Assembly (NCBI GenBank): GCA_002212725.1 | Contig: MTCR01000150.1 | Span: 1-36,202, forward strand | From: Sphingobacteriales bacterium TSM_CSM | GTDB lineage: Bacteria > Bacteroidota > Bacteroidia > Chitinophagales > UBA2359 | DNA length: 36,202 nucleotides | Direction of reading: 5' to 3' | Notes under the pieces: model-generated | The model's database searches: none | What the model saw: only the letters and a program-made list of their open reading frames with translations | Told to the model about the DNA's origin: nothing | In this document: piece by piece, positions 8,202-16,172 of the stretch | How the letters are laid out: each line of letters begins with the position of its first letter | How positions within the stretch are numbered: the stretch's first letter is position 1 | Position numbers and translations under genes: made by a program

Positions 8202-9098
8202 ATGGTTATGGACAACGTACAAAAACGGGTTGTATTTAAGGACCCAACCCTCCAAAGCAAATTCGAAGAAAACGGGTATGTGGTAGTACCTTTTATAACC
8301 CGCGAAAAAATTGAAGAGGGGTTAAAGATATACCATTCTCTTAACAGGGGATCGTGCACCGGGTTTTGGTTGAGTTTGCAGAGCGAAAACATAGACTATA
8401 GAAGACAGGTTGCCTCATTGTTAAATAATTGTTTTGGTCATTTGACCACACAATATCTTCAGGACTATAAGATTATTTTATCCAATTTCATGATAAAACT
8501 TCCCGATGGTATTGATAACTTACCCTTGCACCAAGATTGGATTTTTTGCGACGAGCACCGATATGTTAGTGTTAATGTCTGGTTTCCATTGGTAGATATA
8601 ACACCGCAAAACGGACCCTTTATGATTTTACCTAAAAGTAACCGGTATTTTAAGTGCCTTCGTGGCAGTGGGCCAATACCTGCACCTTTTGGTAGAATTG
8701 ATAAGGTTATACGAGAAAAATACCTAACGCAGGTAGAAATTAAAGCAGGTGAAGCCTTAATTCATGACAACAGCCTTATACATTACTCACCGCCCAATCA
8801 TTCAAATGAAGAAAGGGTTGTAGCTTGCTTTACCATGATACCGCAAGAAGCTCAGCCAATCCATTATTATAGAGACCCGCAAACCGCCAAAGTTGAAAAA
8901 TTTACTGTTGATAATGACTTTTTTTTAACTATATTGAGGGGAAAGCGACCGGTTGGCTACCCCGTTGCTGAAGTAATTGAAAACTACTTGCCCAAAGAAT
9001 TAACTGTTAAGGATTTGGAAACTTATTACCCAGACAAGCAAATAGGCTTATTACAAAGGCTAAAAAAATTATTAACTAAGCAATATGCTAAAAATTAA
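8202..9098 (+). CDS. PhyH-family dioxygenase, paralog 3
   Basis: A 298-residue PhyH-type oxygenase with iron ligands H110-Q-D112 and H194 and the co-substrate Arg at R205 (NEERVVACF). The GSH motif is replaced by KSN (about 145-147). The tail LLQRLKKLLTKQYAKN is strongly basic and amphipathic, like those of its sisters. It starts 21 bases after paralog 2 and ends 6 bases before paralog 4, so it is almost certainly part of one transcript. The start (MVMDNVQKRVVFKDP) is a few residues longer than in paralogs 2 and 4; M3 is an alternative. Substrate unknown. Confidence 0.85.
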   Translation: MVMDNVQKRVVFKDPTLQSKFEENGYVVVPFITREKIEEGLKIYHSLNRGSCTGFWLSLQSENIDYRRQVASLLNNCFGHLTTQYLQDYKIILSNFMIKLPDGIDNLPLHQDWIFCDEHRYVSVNVWFPLVDITPQNGPFMILPKSNRYFKCLRGSGPIPAPFGRIDKVIREKYLTQVEIKAGEALIHDNSLIHYSPPNHSNEERVVACFTMIPQEAQPIHYYRDPQTAKVEKFTVDNDFFLTILRGKRPVGYPVAEVIENYLPKELTVKDLETYYPDKQIGLLQRLKKLLTKQYAKN

Positions 9099-9104
9099 TG
9101 GCAA

Positions 9105-9965
9105 ATGCGAAATATTTTTAAAAACCCTCAACATCAGGCTGAGTTTGACCAAAATGGCTATCTTATTCTACCTTTGCTTGAAAAAGAACATATTAGCGCG
9201 TTGTGGGAGTTGTATAACAATGTAACTTCTGGCATTAGTAATGGCTTTTATGCCAGTCTATACAGCTCCGATACAGATTATAAAACCCATGTTGATACAG
9301 AGGTAAAAAAAATATGTGCTTCCTTGCCTAATAAATACCTGGACAATTACCGCCCTTTAGGGGGCAGTTTTTTGGTGAAATTGCCGGGTGAAGCAAGTAG
9401 TTTACCGGTTCATCAGGATTGGACTATAGTTGATGAAACTCAATTTACATCTATAAACTGTTGGTTTCCTATAATGGAAGTAGATGCTCAAAATGGCCCT
9501 TTCATGGCTATGAAAGGCAGTCATAAATTGTTTAATGTACTTCGGGGTAGCCCAAGATTTCCCTCGCCATTAGATGGCATAAGAGATGTGATAAAAGAAA
9601 AGTATCTGACACAGCTTGAAGTTAAAGTTGGTGAAGTACTTTTTCATAGCCATAAGTTGGTTCACGCTTCGCCTCCAAACAACACAACTACGGCAAGAGT
9701 AGTGGCAGGCATGAACATGATACCTGCGGAAGCTGTGCCTTTACATTATTACTGCAATGATAACGATTTAATTGAGTTATTTGAGATTGATGACCGTTTC
9801 TATACCCATTTTAATATTGGTCAGCGCCCAAGTCAATACCGGAAAATCAAAGAAATAAAAAACTACAAGGTACCTTCTTACACTACCGCACAGTTGGAAG
9901 ATTTGTATTTTGGAAAACCCGGGTTACTCAAACGCTTTAAAAGGGCATTGGGTTTTGCAGGTTAA
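9105..9965 (+). CDS. PhyH-family dioxygenase, paralog 4
   Basis: A 286-residue PhyH-type oxygenase with iron ligands H103-Q-D105 and H187 and the co-substrate Arg at R198 (TTARVVAG). The N-terminus MRNIFKNPQHQAEF aligns with paralogs 1-3, and the C-terminus LLKRFKRALGFAG repeats the basic tail. It shares with paralog 3 a block reading VIKEKYLTQ(L/V)E, absent from paralogs 1 and 2, so 3 and 4 look like the closest pair. The stop codon overlaps that of the convergent methyltransferase gene inside a single TTAA. Substrate unknown. Confidence 0.85.
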   Translation: MRNIFKNPQHQAEFDQNGYLILPLLEKEHISALWELYNNVTSGISNGFYASLYSSDTDYKTHVDTEVKKICASLPNKYLDNYRPLGGSFLVKLPGEASSLPVHQDWTIVDETQFTSINCWFPIMEVDAQNGPFMAMKGSHKLFNVLRGSPRFPSPLDGIRDVIKEKYLTQLEVKVGEVLFHSHKLVHASPPNNTTTARVVAGMNMIPAEAVPLHYYCNDNDLIELFEIDDRFYTHFNIGQRPSQYRKIKEIKNYKVPSYTTAQLEDLYFGKPGLLKRFKRALGFAG

Positions 9966-10816
9966 TTGCAGAAAAAACAACATGTAGTTTGTTTTAAGTG
10001 CAACAGTGGGTGAAAATTGTGGTTATAGCTGCTGTCTTTTAATAACTTAATCTCCAGCCAATCGTTTGGTATAAATGGAGGTACCCCCTTAAAAATATCT
10101 ATGTTATTGCGCTTTTCAAATTCAACTCTGATTTCAATATCATCAGAAAATTCGGGCGACTTGATATAACCTATCTTATAACCTGCTTTGCGGGCAGCAG
10201 TAAGAATTTCGTGTAAGTCGAGGGTATTGTAGGCATATGACTTGTCAATATTTTTTTTCACTTTTTTGATATTTCTTTTACCTTGTTTATCATCAGTTTC
10301 CCGTAAAAAAAAATCTTTTATATAAAGAAATCCTCCCTCTTTTAGCACCGGAAGCGTATTTAGTATTACTTTGGAAGGATATTGGGCGTGCCCCAAGGCT
10401 TCTAAAAAGAAAACACCATCAAATGAATTGGCGGGGTAAAGTTCAGATAAATTATGATAGTCTCCTCTTTTGAGTTTTATTTGATTGGTTAATTTGTTTT
10501 CGGCAACTAATTTTTGTGCAATTTCTATTTGCACTTGTGAGATGGTAAGAGCATCTATCTCAACAGCTAAATGCTTGGCAAAATGAATAGCTGGGCCACA
10601 CACACCACAGCCTGCATCTAATAAATGCATGCCATCTTTTAGCCCCATGCTTTGGATATAATAGTTTAAAAGTTCATTGATGTTTTTAGTCCTATAGGCT
10701 TCAATCAGGTTTTCACCTACTTCCAGGTAGCGGTCAGTCCACTGGTCGTAGTATTGGGCAACATCCCCGATACTGTTTTTTGATTTAGCAAATAGGTTCA
10801 GGAATTTTTGTAGCAT
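9962..10816 (-). CDS. Class I SAM-dependent methyltransferase
   Basis: A 284-residue methyltransferase. Motif I is LLDAGCGVCGPAIHFAK (about 65-81). It is followed by DALTISQVQIEIAQKL, which resembles the sterol/tocopherol/cyclopropane-type methyltransferase branch, and by FDGVFFLEALGHAQYP and LPVLKEGGFLYIKDFF. The N-terminal YYDQWTDRYLEVG (about 22-34) is also typical of small-molecule C- or O-methyltransferases. It would act on a metabolite or lipid in the cytoplasm; the acceptor is not identifiable. It runs against the plus-strand dioxygenase genes and lies downstream of paralog 5 and a hairpin on the same strand. The location within the dioxygenase/sulfotransferase island suggests a shared pathway (inference). 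Confidence 0.8.
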   Translation of the reverse strand: MLQKFLNLFAKSKNSIGDVAQYYDQWTDRYLEVGENLIEAYRTKNINELLNYYIQSMGLKDGMHLLDAGCGVCGPAIHFAKHLAVEIDALTISQVQIEIAQKLVAENKLTNQIKLKRGDYHNLSELYPANSFDGVFFLEALGHAQYPSKVILNTLPVLKEGGFLYIKDFFLRETDDKQGKRNIKKVKKNIDKSYAYNTLDLHEILTAARKAGYKIGYIKSPEFSDDIEIRVEFEKRNNIDIFKGVPPFIPNDWLEIKLLKDSSYNHNFHPLLHLKQTTCCFFCN

Positions 10817-10832
10817 AATTTCTATTTAATGA

Positions 10833-10868
10833 ACAAACCGGCTGCCTGAAAATGGGCAGCCGGTTTGT
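10833..10868 (-). terminator. Hairpin between paralog 5 and the methyltransferase gene
   Basis: Perfect 14-bp inverted repeat (arms 10833-10846 and 10855-10868, ACAAACCGGCTGCC at the left) with an 8-base loop. It lies 42 bases past the stop of dioxygenase paralog 5 and 17 bases before the methyltransferase start, both on minus. There is no clean U-run after it, so it could be a full terminator, a partial attenuator or an RNA-processing site. Confidence 0.6.
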
Positions 10869-10909
10869 AAACTTAGTAACAAATCTACAGCAGGCTGTTT
10901 TAATGTGTT

Positions 10910-11833
10910 TTAAAACCTGAGTGCATCTAAAAAGCCTAAAAGCCCTTTTTTCTTGCGCTTCAAATATATATCCGGATTTTGTGGTGCTACTCTTTTAAGC
11001 AATTCGGCTTCAGAGAAAGAATGATACTCAAAAGGTACAGAACCGATATAGGGTAGCCCTTGTGGCTCTGCTTTGCAGTTAAACTGGAAAAAGAAGTTTT
11101 TATCTACTTTATACAAATCCATTTTCGGTTTTTCACCCGATTCATTGTAGTAATAGTAGATATGCTCTGTTTCTTTAGGTACCATAATTAATTGAACAGC
11201 AATACGCGGCTCATCTGATAAATTGGGGTATGACCAATGAATCATGCTGTCATCAAGAATAGCAGCTTCCCCTTTTTTTAAAACCAAAGGCTCGAAGTAC
11301 TGGTTCTGTAGTTCGCTTGCTACTTTATCAAACACATCGGGCATATTGGCTGCCCTCATAGTATCAAACACATCATGACTTCCGGGTAATACCCCAACTG
11401 TTCCATTGTTTTTATTTACATCAACAAGCGGAATCCATACAGATACTGACTTGTATTGCGGCTCTTCTACAAAAGACGGGTTTTGATGAATGGCAACAGG
11501 GTTATTGCTGCGGGCTGGTTTGTCAAATATGTTGATAACCAAAGGTTCGTAATCAACGAGCAATTTTTCGAGTTTGCTTTTCATGAAGGCATACACCTGA
11601 TCGTAAATCTGGCTTTTCCAATTAGCGTTGTTGTGAAATGCACTTAAATAAAAAGGAGTATTTAAGTGTACATCATCGTGGTCGGCTTCGCTTTCAAGAT
11701 TTTCTACTATAGAAGAAAAGGCAGTAAATTCCTGTTCTGTAAAAAGCGGGGTGATTGCATACCCGTTCTTTCTTAAATCTGTCTCTAGTTTAGGGTCAAA
11801 CAAGATGGTGCGGTTGATTTCGGGCATTTGCAT
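10910..11833 (-). CDS. PhyH-like protein, paralog 5, with HxN in place of HxD
   Basis: A 307-residue PhyH-fold protein on the opposite strand to its four relatives. The first iron-binding motif reads H116-Q-N118 (checked directly from the bases) instead of H-Q-D. The distal H199 and the Arg R210 (DEPRIAVQ) are intact, and VWIPLV and GSH are present. Losing the carboxylate ligand would change or abolish iron chemistry; loss of this ligand (to Ala or Gly) is known in 2-oxoglutarate halogenases such as SyrB2, but Asn is not the known replacement. It may be a non-catalytic member or one with altered activity. The longer frame reaches 11956, but a TATATTTC element at 11861-11868 supports starting at 11833 or 11827. 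It keeps the family's C-terminal module and a tail ending LLGFLDALRF. Confidence 0.8.
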   Translation of the reverse strand: MQMPEINRTILFDPKLETDLRKNGYAITPLFTEQEFTAFSSIVENLESEADHDDVHLNTPFYLSAFHNNANWKSQIYDQVYAFMKSKLEKLLVDYEPLVINIFDKPARSNNPVAIHQNPSFVEEPQYKSVSVWIPLVDVNKNNGTVGVLPGSHDVFDTMRAANMPDVFDKVASELQNQYFEPLVLKKGEAAILDDSMIHWSYPNLSDEPRIAVQLIMVPKETEHIYYYYNESGEKPKMDLYKVDKNFFFQFNCKAEPQGLPYIGSVPFEYHSFSEAELLKRVAPQNPDIYLKRKKKGLLGFLDALRF

Positions 11834-11860
11834 GGGATAGCTTAGATTTTGGTAATTGGT

Positions 11861-11868
11861 GAAATATA
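11861..11868 (-). promoter_or_regulatory. -7-like element upstream of paralog 5
   Basis: Reads TATATTTC on minus, one mismatch from TAnnTTTG, about 28 bases ahead of the ATG at 11833. No convincing -33 box was found. Its main use is in favouring the shorter start of the gene. Confidence 0.35.
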
Positions 11869-12050
11869 AATCATGTTTCGGGTTAGTTGCTTTGGCTATA
11901 CAAAAGTACAAACAAAACCCCTTTATGACGTCAATTTGCCTGTTTTTTTTTAACACACCAAGTAACAGCGTGTCAAATTGCCATCATTGGCAAAGACATT
12001 TTCTTATTGCCGGAAATGTTTTGATGCATCAACTTCATTGTCCTGTTACC

Positions 12051-13319
12051 TTAGTCTGTATTTGTATCAAAACTATGGGGTAATATTGGCATCATGCCAC
12101 GTTTGAAAAGAGTTCTAAAATCAGGGTTAGCTTCAGAGTACAGTACTTCAAAGAATAGTGCAGGTTCTATCTTACAAAAAAAAGGCAATTTTTTATTTTC
12201 ATAGAAATAAAGAGTAAGGCTGAATAAACCCCTGTTAAGAAAAAAAGGCTTTAATGTACACGAAACAGAGTATATACCCTTTTCTTGAAAACCACTATTG
12301 TCAGATACCACACCTGTGCATATTTGGTTCTTTTCGCCCAGAATGCTCAAAAAAACATCAATACAGCTGATGTTTTCAATTAATTGATAAGTAATGGTAA
12401 TGGTAATGTAGTCTTCAATAAAAATCGGGTCATGATAGTCTTTCCCCGATGCTTTTACCCCTATGTTCAAAAGCCGGACTCTATCATCACCGGGGGCAGT
12501 TTGAAGATTATCCCATTGTGCAAAAAATTTATTTTGTGGCTGCCCCAATTCAACAACTTTATATTTAAATATCTCTTCACCAGGGTCACCTATACTTAGT
12601 ATTTGTCCTTTTTTTAAAACCATTACCCTGTTGCATATTTGCGATATGGTTTCCATGTTGTGGCTTACTATTAATATGGTGCGCCCTTTATTGAGATAAC
12701 TTTTAATGGCATTAAGCGATTTCTCCTGAAACGATATATCGCCAACAGACAGTACTTCGTCAATAATCATAATTTCGGCATCTAACAGCAAGGATACCGA
12801 AAAGGCCAGCCGCACCTGCATGCCACTGGAGTAATGTTTTATGGGGGTATCAATGAAGTTTTCTACCTCACTAAAGGCTACTATTTCGTCAAACCTGCGC
12901 TTAATTTCTTTGCGGGTCATGCCCAACAATGCGCCATTCAGGTAAATGTTTTCGCGCCCGGTTAATTCGGGGTGAAATCCGGTGCCGACTTCAAGCAACG
13001 ATGAAATGCGTCCGTAAATGGTTACTTTACCCTTTGTAGGGTGGGTTATCCTGCTGAGTATTTTAAGAAGGGTGCTTTTACCGGCGCCATTACTGCCAAT
13101 AATGCCTACATTTTCGCCTTCTTCTATGGTAAAAGAAACGTTTTGCAAAGCCCAAAAGTTATTGTCATCTGCGGCAGGTGGCAGGCCGGTGCTGTTTTTA
13201 TGGTTTCCCAACAGATTTTTAATGCCATTTACTATTGTTTCCTGAAACCCTGTATTGTAATAGCTGCCCTTGTAGAATTGCTTGTAAACTCCTTCAACTG
13301 TAATAACGTTTTTGCTCAT
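12051..13319 (-). CDS. Wzt-like ABC transporter ATP-binding protein
   Basis: A 422-residue ATPase of the polysaccharide/teichoic-acid export type. The ABC domain has Walker A GSNGAGKST (75-83), signature YSSGMQ (163-168), Walker B IMIIDE (183-188) and the H-loop region IVSHNMET. The N-terminal insert between strands (about 15-55) is typical of this ATPase class. After about residue 265 there is a separate beta-rich domain like the C-terminal carbohydrate-binding domain of Wzt, which recognises the end modification of the exported glycan. The partner permease (Wzm type) is not next to it; the upstream gene is a histidine kinase. Its position beside methyl-, sulfo- and oxygenase genes fits export of a decorated surface glycan, as inference. 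Confidence 0.88.
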   Translation of the reverse strand: MSKNVITVEGVYKQFYKGSYYNTGFQETIVNGIKNLLGNHKNSTGLPPAADDNNFWALQNVSFTIEEGENVGIIGSNGAGKSTLLKILSRITHPTKGKVTIYGRISSLLEVGTGFHPELTGRENIYLNGALLGMTRKEIKRRFDEIVAFSEVENFIDTPIKHYSSGMQVRLAFSVSLLLDAEIMIIDEVLSVGDISFQEKSLNAIKSYLNKGRTILIVSHNMETISQICNRVMVLKKGQILSIGDPGEEIFKYKVVELGQPQNKFFAQWDNLQTAPGDDRVRLLNIGVKASGKDYHDPIFIEDYITITITYQLIENISCIDVFLSILGEKNQICTGVVSDNSGFQEKGIYSVSCTLKPFFLNRGLFSLTLYFYENKKLPFFCKIEPALFFEVLYSEANPDFRTLFKRGMMPILPHSFDTNTD

Positions 13320-13496
13320 AAGTAGCGCCGCGTAAATGGTAGCGGGTGCAAGATACTAAGAATTTTTTTGAAGGTGTATAGGGCCTGGCATATTTTGAAT
13401 GTCTGCCCCATGCTGCTGCCACTTTGCCTTGTTGTTGCCACCCGGCATAAAATGCACCGGTTTTTTTGCCGCCTGAAGCCGGTACAGGGCATTGTT

Positions 13497-14561
13497 TCAG
13501 GCAGTTTGTCCGGCATCGGGGTTTACCAGCGTTTCTATCAGCAGTTCTTCGGGTATTACCTCGCAGGGCAGGGTTACGGTAAAAATACAACCGTCAGGCA
13601 GGTTATCGGTTACTCTTATGGAGCCGTTGTGAATTTCGGTGAGTTGTTTTACCAGGTACAAGCCCAGGCCGGTGCCTTTGGTTTTACGGGTATCTTCGTT
13701 GCCAATGCGGTAAAATTTCTTAAAAATTTTGCCTTTTTCTTTATCCGAAACACCCGGACCATTGTCAATTACCCTGAAAAATGCCTGTTTGCTGTCGGTT
13801 TTAAGCGATACCAGCACCGGTTTATCGGCGGGTGAGTATTTAAGGGCATTTTCAATGAGGTTAATAACAATGGAGGCAACAGCCATTCGGTCGCCGTTTA
13901 CGTAAATATCGGGGGTAATGTCGGCTATAATTTGCCTTCCTATGGCAAAAGTGTCTTTGGTTTTTTGTACGGTTTCTTCTACTAACTGCGAGAAATCAAA
14001 CTCATCGGGCGAGAGGCTGATGGATTGGTTTTCTATTTTGGCTGCCATGAGTATGTTTTCTACCAGTGCCTGCAGGCGGTCGGCATCTTTAAGCGAGTTG
14101 TTGAGCAGTTTTTTTTGTATATCGCGGTCTAAATTGCCGCGTTTTAACAGGGTTTCCAAACCCAGCCGTATGCCCGCTACGGGCGATTTCAGCTCGTGTG
14201 TAATAGACAGCAGAAAGTTACGCTGCTGCCGGTTTAGCATAATTTCTGATTGTATGCCCGTGTGAAGCTGGTAAGTTGCCAGCCCTATGATGAGCAAAAA
14301 AACAAACCCTTCGGCCAAAATCATGGCTTTTTTGGCTACTAAATCGCGGTGGGCGTTTTTATACGTTGCGGCATTTAACACCTCGTCGGGGTTAAGGTTG
14401 TTGGCTTTATAAACAACTTTCTCTTTTTCAACGGTAATATCAAAAATGGTTTGCAGGTTGTTTATATGAAACCAGGTCCACCATGAAAAACAGGCAACCA
14501 CATAAACTACCAACACATAAAAAATAACCAGCGGGCGAAAAAACTGCTTGAATTTTGGCAT
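13497..14561 (-). CDS. Sensor histidine kinase
   Basis: A 354-residue membrane kinase. TM1 at about 9-29 and TM2 at about 80-98 enclose a periplasmic loop of about 50 residues. The dimerisation/phosphoacceptor domain has LLSITHELKSPVAGIRL with the phospho-His at H122. The catalytic domain shows NLIENALKYSP (N box), VIDNGPGVSD (G1), KIFKKFYR (F box) and KGTGLGLYLVK (G2). It has no HAMP or PAS domain visible between TM2 and the His region. No response regulator lies next to it, so it is an orphan in this window. A strong TTTG-N19-TACCTTTG promoter lies upstream. The signal sensed is unknown. Confidence 0.92.
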   Translation of the reverse strand: MPKFKQFFRPLVIFYVLVVYVVACFSWWTWFHINNLQTIFDITVEKEKVVYKANNLNPDEVLNAATYKNAHRDLVAKKAMILAEGFVFLLIIGLATYQLHTGIQSEIMLNRQQRNFLLSITHELKSPVAGIRLGLETLLKRGNLDRDIQKKLLNNSLKDADRLQALVENILMAAKIENQSISLSPDEFDFSQLVEETVQKTKDTFAIGRQIIADITPDIYVNGDRMAVASIVINLIENALKYSPADKPVLVSLKTDSKQAFFRVIDNGPGVSDKEKGKIFKKFYRIGNEDTRKTKGTGLGLYLVKQLTEIHNGSIRVTDNLPDGCIFTVTLPCEVIPEELLIETLVNPDAGQTA

Positions 14562-14635
14562 ACAAATGCAGGCAAAATATAGGGAAGCAATACATTTTTT
14601 GGGGCGCGGTAAACAGGGGCTTTACCTTTTAAGTT

Positions 14636-14666
14636 CAAAGGTAGTTTTTGTTTGCCATATTGCAAA
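14636..14666 (-). promoter_or_regulatory. Bacteroidota-type promoter of the histidine kinase gene
   Basis: On minus, TTTG (14666-14663), a 19-base spacer, then TACCTTTG (14643-14636), a full match to TAnnTTTG at ideal spacing. The leader to the ATG at 14561 is about 65-70 bases. It lies in the 184-base gap after hemL, so the kinase can be transcribed separately from hemL. Confidence 0.7.
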
Positions 14667-14745
14667 TAATAGAGAAGGCTATTTTCTTATTTTGCCCTAT
14701 ATTTATATGCAAATAGCAGGTTTGGCGTGTAGCAGTGCGGTTTTT

Positions 14746-16038
14746 TTACCCCAAAACGGCATCTAAACACCGGCAAATGATTTGTTGTGCCGTTTGCAGG
14801 TCTGCTTCGGAATGTGCAGCCGATACAAACCCCACTTCGTAGCCCGATGGCCCGAAATAAACCCCGTTTTGCAACAGCAGCTTGTAAAGTTGCTTAAAAT
14901 AGTCCATTTTGGCGGCATCAATCTGGTCGGCGCTATATACATGGGGCTTGCGGGTAAAGGCAATCCAGAAAATAGAGCCAATGGCAAACAACTGCACCTC
15001 ATAGCCCTTGGCGGCGCAATGTTGGTTAATATGTTGCACAAATGCCTGTGTTTTGGTATGAAGGTTTTCATAGAAGCCGGGCTGAAGGCATTGTTGCAGT
15101 TGTGCAGCGCCGGCGGCCATGGCCACGGGGTTGCCCGACAGGGTTCCGGCTTGGTAAACCGGCCCGTCGGGGGCAATAAAGCGCATAATTTCTTTACCGG
15201 CTCCGTATGCGCCCACGGGCATTCCGCCGCCAATAATTTTTCCAAAGGTAATAATATCGGGCTGAAGGTTGTAGTAACCTGCCGCCCCTTCAAAACCCAC
15301 TCTAAAACCCGATATTACTTCATCAAAAATAAGCAGGGCGTTGTGTTGGGTGCAAAGGGCGCGCAACAGTTTAAGAAATTCGGCATCTTGCAGCAGCAAC
15401 CCGTTGTTGGCAGGTATGGGTTCAATAATTGCCGCCGCTACCTGATTGGGGTGCATAAGAAAAGCCTGTTCCAGCGCATGACGGTCGTTTAGCGGTATAA
15501 CAATGGTTTCGCGGGCAAAGGCATCGGGCACGCCTGCCGATGATGACTCGCCAAAAGTAACCAACCCCGAACCGGCTTTTACCAGCAGGTGGTCAACATG
15601 GCCATGATAGCAGCCTTCAAATTTAATGACTTTGCTCTTGCCGGTATAACCCCTTGCCAGCCGCACGGCCGACATAACGGCCTCGGTGCCCGAACTTACA
15701 AAGCGCAACTTTTCTATGAAACGGTGGTTTTGCAAAATCAGGCTTGCCAACTCCAACTCATACTGTACCGGCGTGCCAAATGAGGTGCCTTTTTCTACCG
15801 CTTCTATAATTTTGCTGCGCACCTGCGGGTGGTTATGCCCCAAAATGAGCGGCCCCCACGAGCAGCAAAAATCAATGTATTCATTGCCGTCGGCATCCCA
15901 AATGCGACAGCCGTTGCCGCGCTCCATAAAAACGGGTGTGCCGCCCACCGATTTAAACGCCCTTACCGGCGAGTTTACCCCGCCCGGAAAATATTGCAAT
16001 GCTTCTTTGTACAGTTGTTCTGATTTGGTGTAATTCAT
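14746..16038 (-). CDS. hemL: Glutamate-1-semialdehyde 2,1-aminomutase
   Basis: PLP enzyme that converts glutamate-1-semialdehyde to 5-aminolevulinate in the C5 haem pathway. The protein of 430 residues has the family start MNYTKSEQLYKEALQYFPGGVNSPVRAF, the phosphate-binding SGTEA (117-121), FDEVISGFRVG (238-248) and the PLP lysine K267 in TFGKIIGGGMP. The frame extends upstream to 16149, but those 37 residues do not look like HemL, and the ATG at 16038 matches the conserved N-terminus. It lies downstream of rnr on the same strand, separated by a large inverted repeat, so separate transcription is likely. Confidence 0.97.
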   Translation of the reverse strand: MNYTKSEQLYKEALQYFPGGVNSPVRAFKSVGGTPVFMERGNGCRIWDADGNEYIDFCCSWGPLILGHNHPQVRSKIIEAVEKGTSFGTPVQYELELASLILQNHRFIEKLRFVSSGTEAVMSAVRLARGYTGKSKVIKFEGCYHGHVDHLLVKAGSGLVTFGESSSAGVPDAFARETIVIPLNDRHALEQAFLMHPNQVAAAIIEPIPANNGLLLQDAEFLKLLRALCTQHNALLIFDEVISGFRVGFEGAAGYYNLQPDIITFGKIIGGGMPVGAYGAGKEIMRFIAPDGPVYQAGTLSGNPVAMAAGAAQLQQCLQPGFYENLHTKTQAFVQHINQHCAAKGYEVQLFAIGSIFWIAFTRKPHVYSADQIDAAKMDYFKQLYKLLLQNGVYFGPSGYEVGFVSAAHSEADLQTAQQIICRCLDAVLG

Positions 16039-16172
16039 GGCTTTGATGGTAGAAGGTATTGGGTAGAAAGCTGATGGTTTTAGGTAATTTGGGCTTGTTT
16101 GCCTGTGTGGTAAAATGCATTTTGCCTGTTGTTTTTGCTGCAGCCACATAGCGTATGGTGTAACACGCTGGC

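Noticed and set aside
5277..9965. Assigning the dioxygenases as halogenases
   Set aside because: Paralogs 1-4 keep the HxD carboxylate, and paralog 5 has Asn, not the Ala or Gly of known halogenases.
14763..15492. Long open frames overlapping hemL on both strands
   Set aside because: They lie entirely inside hemL and their translations (rich in Cys, His, Pro or Gly) have no recognisable domain.
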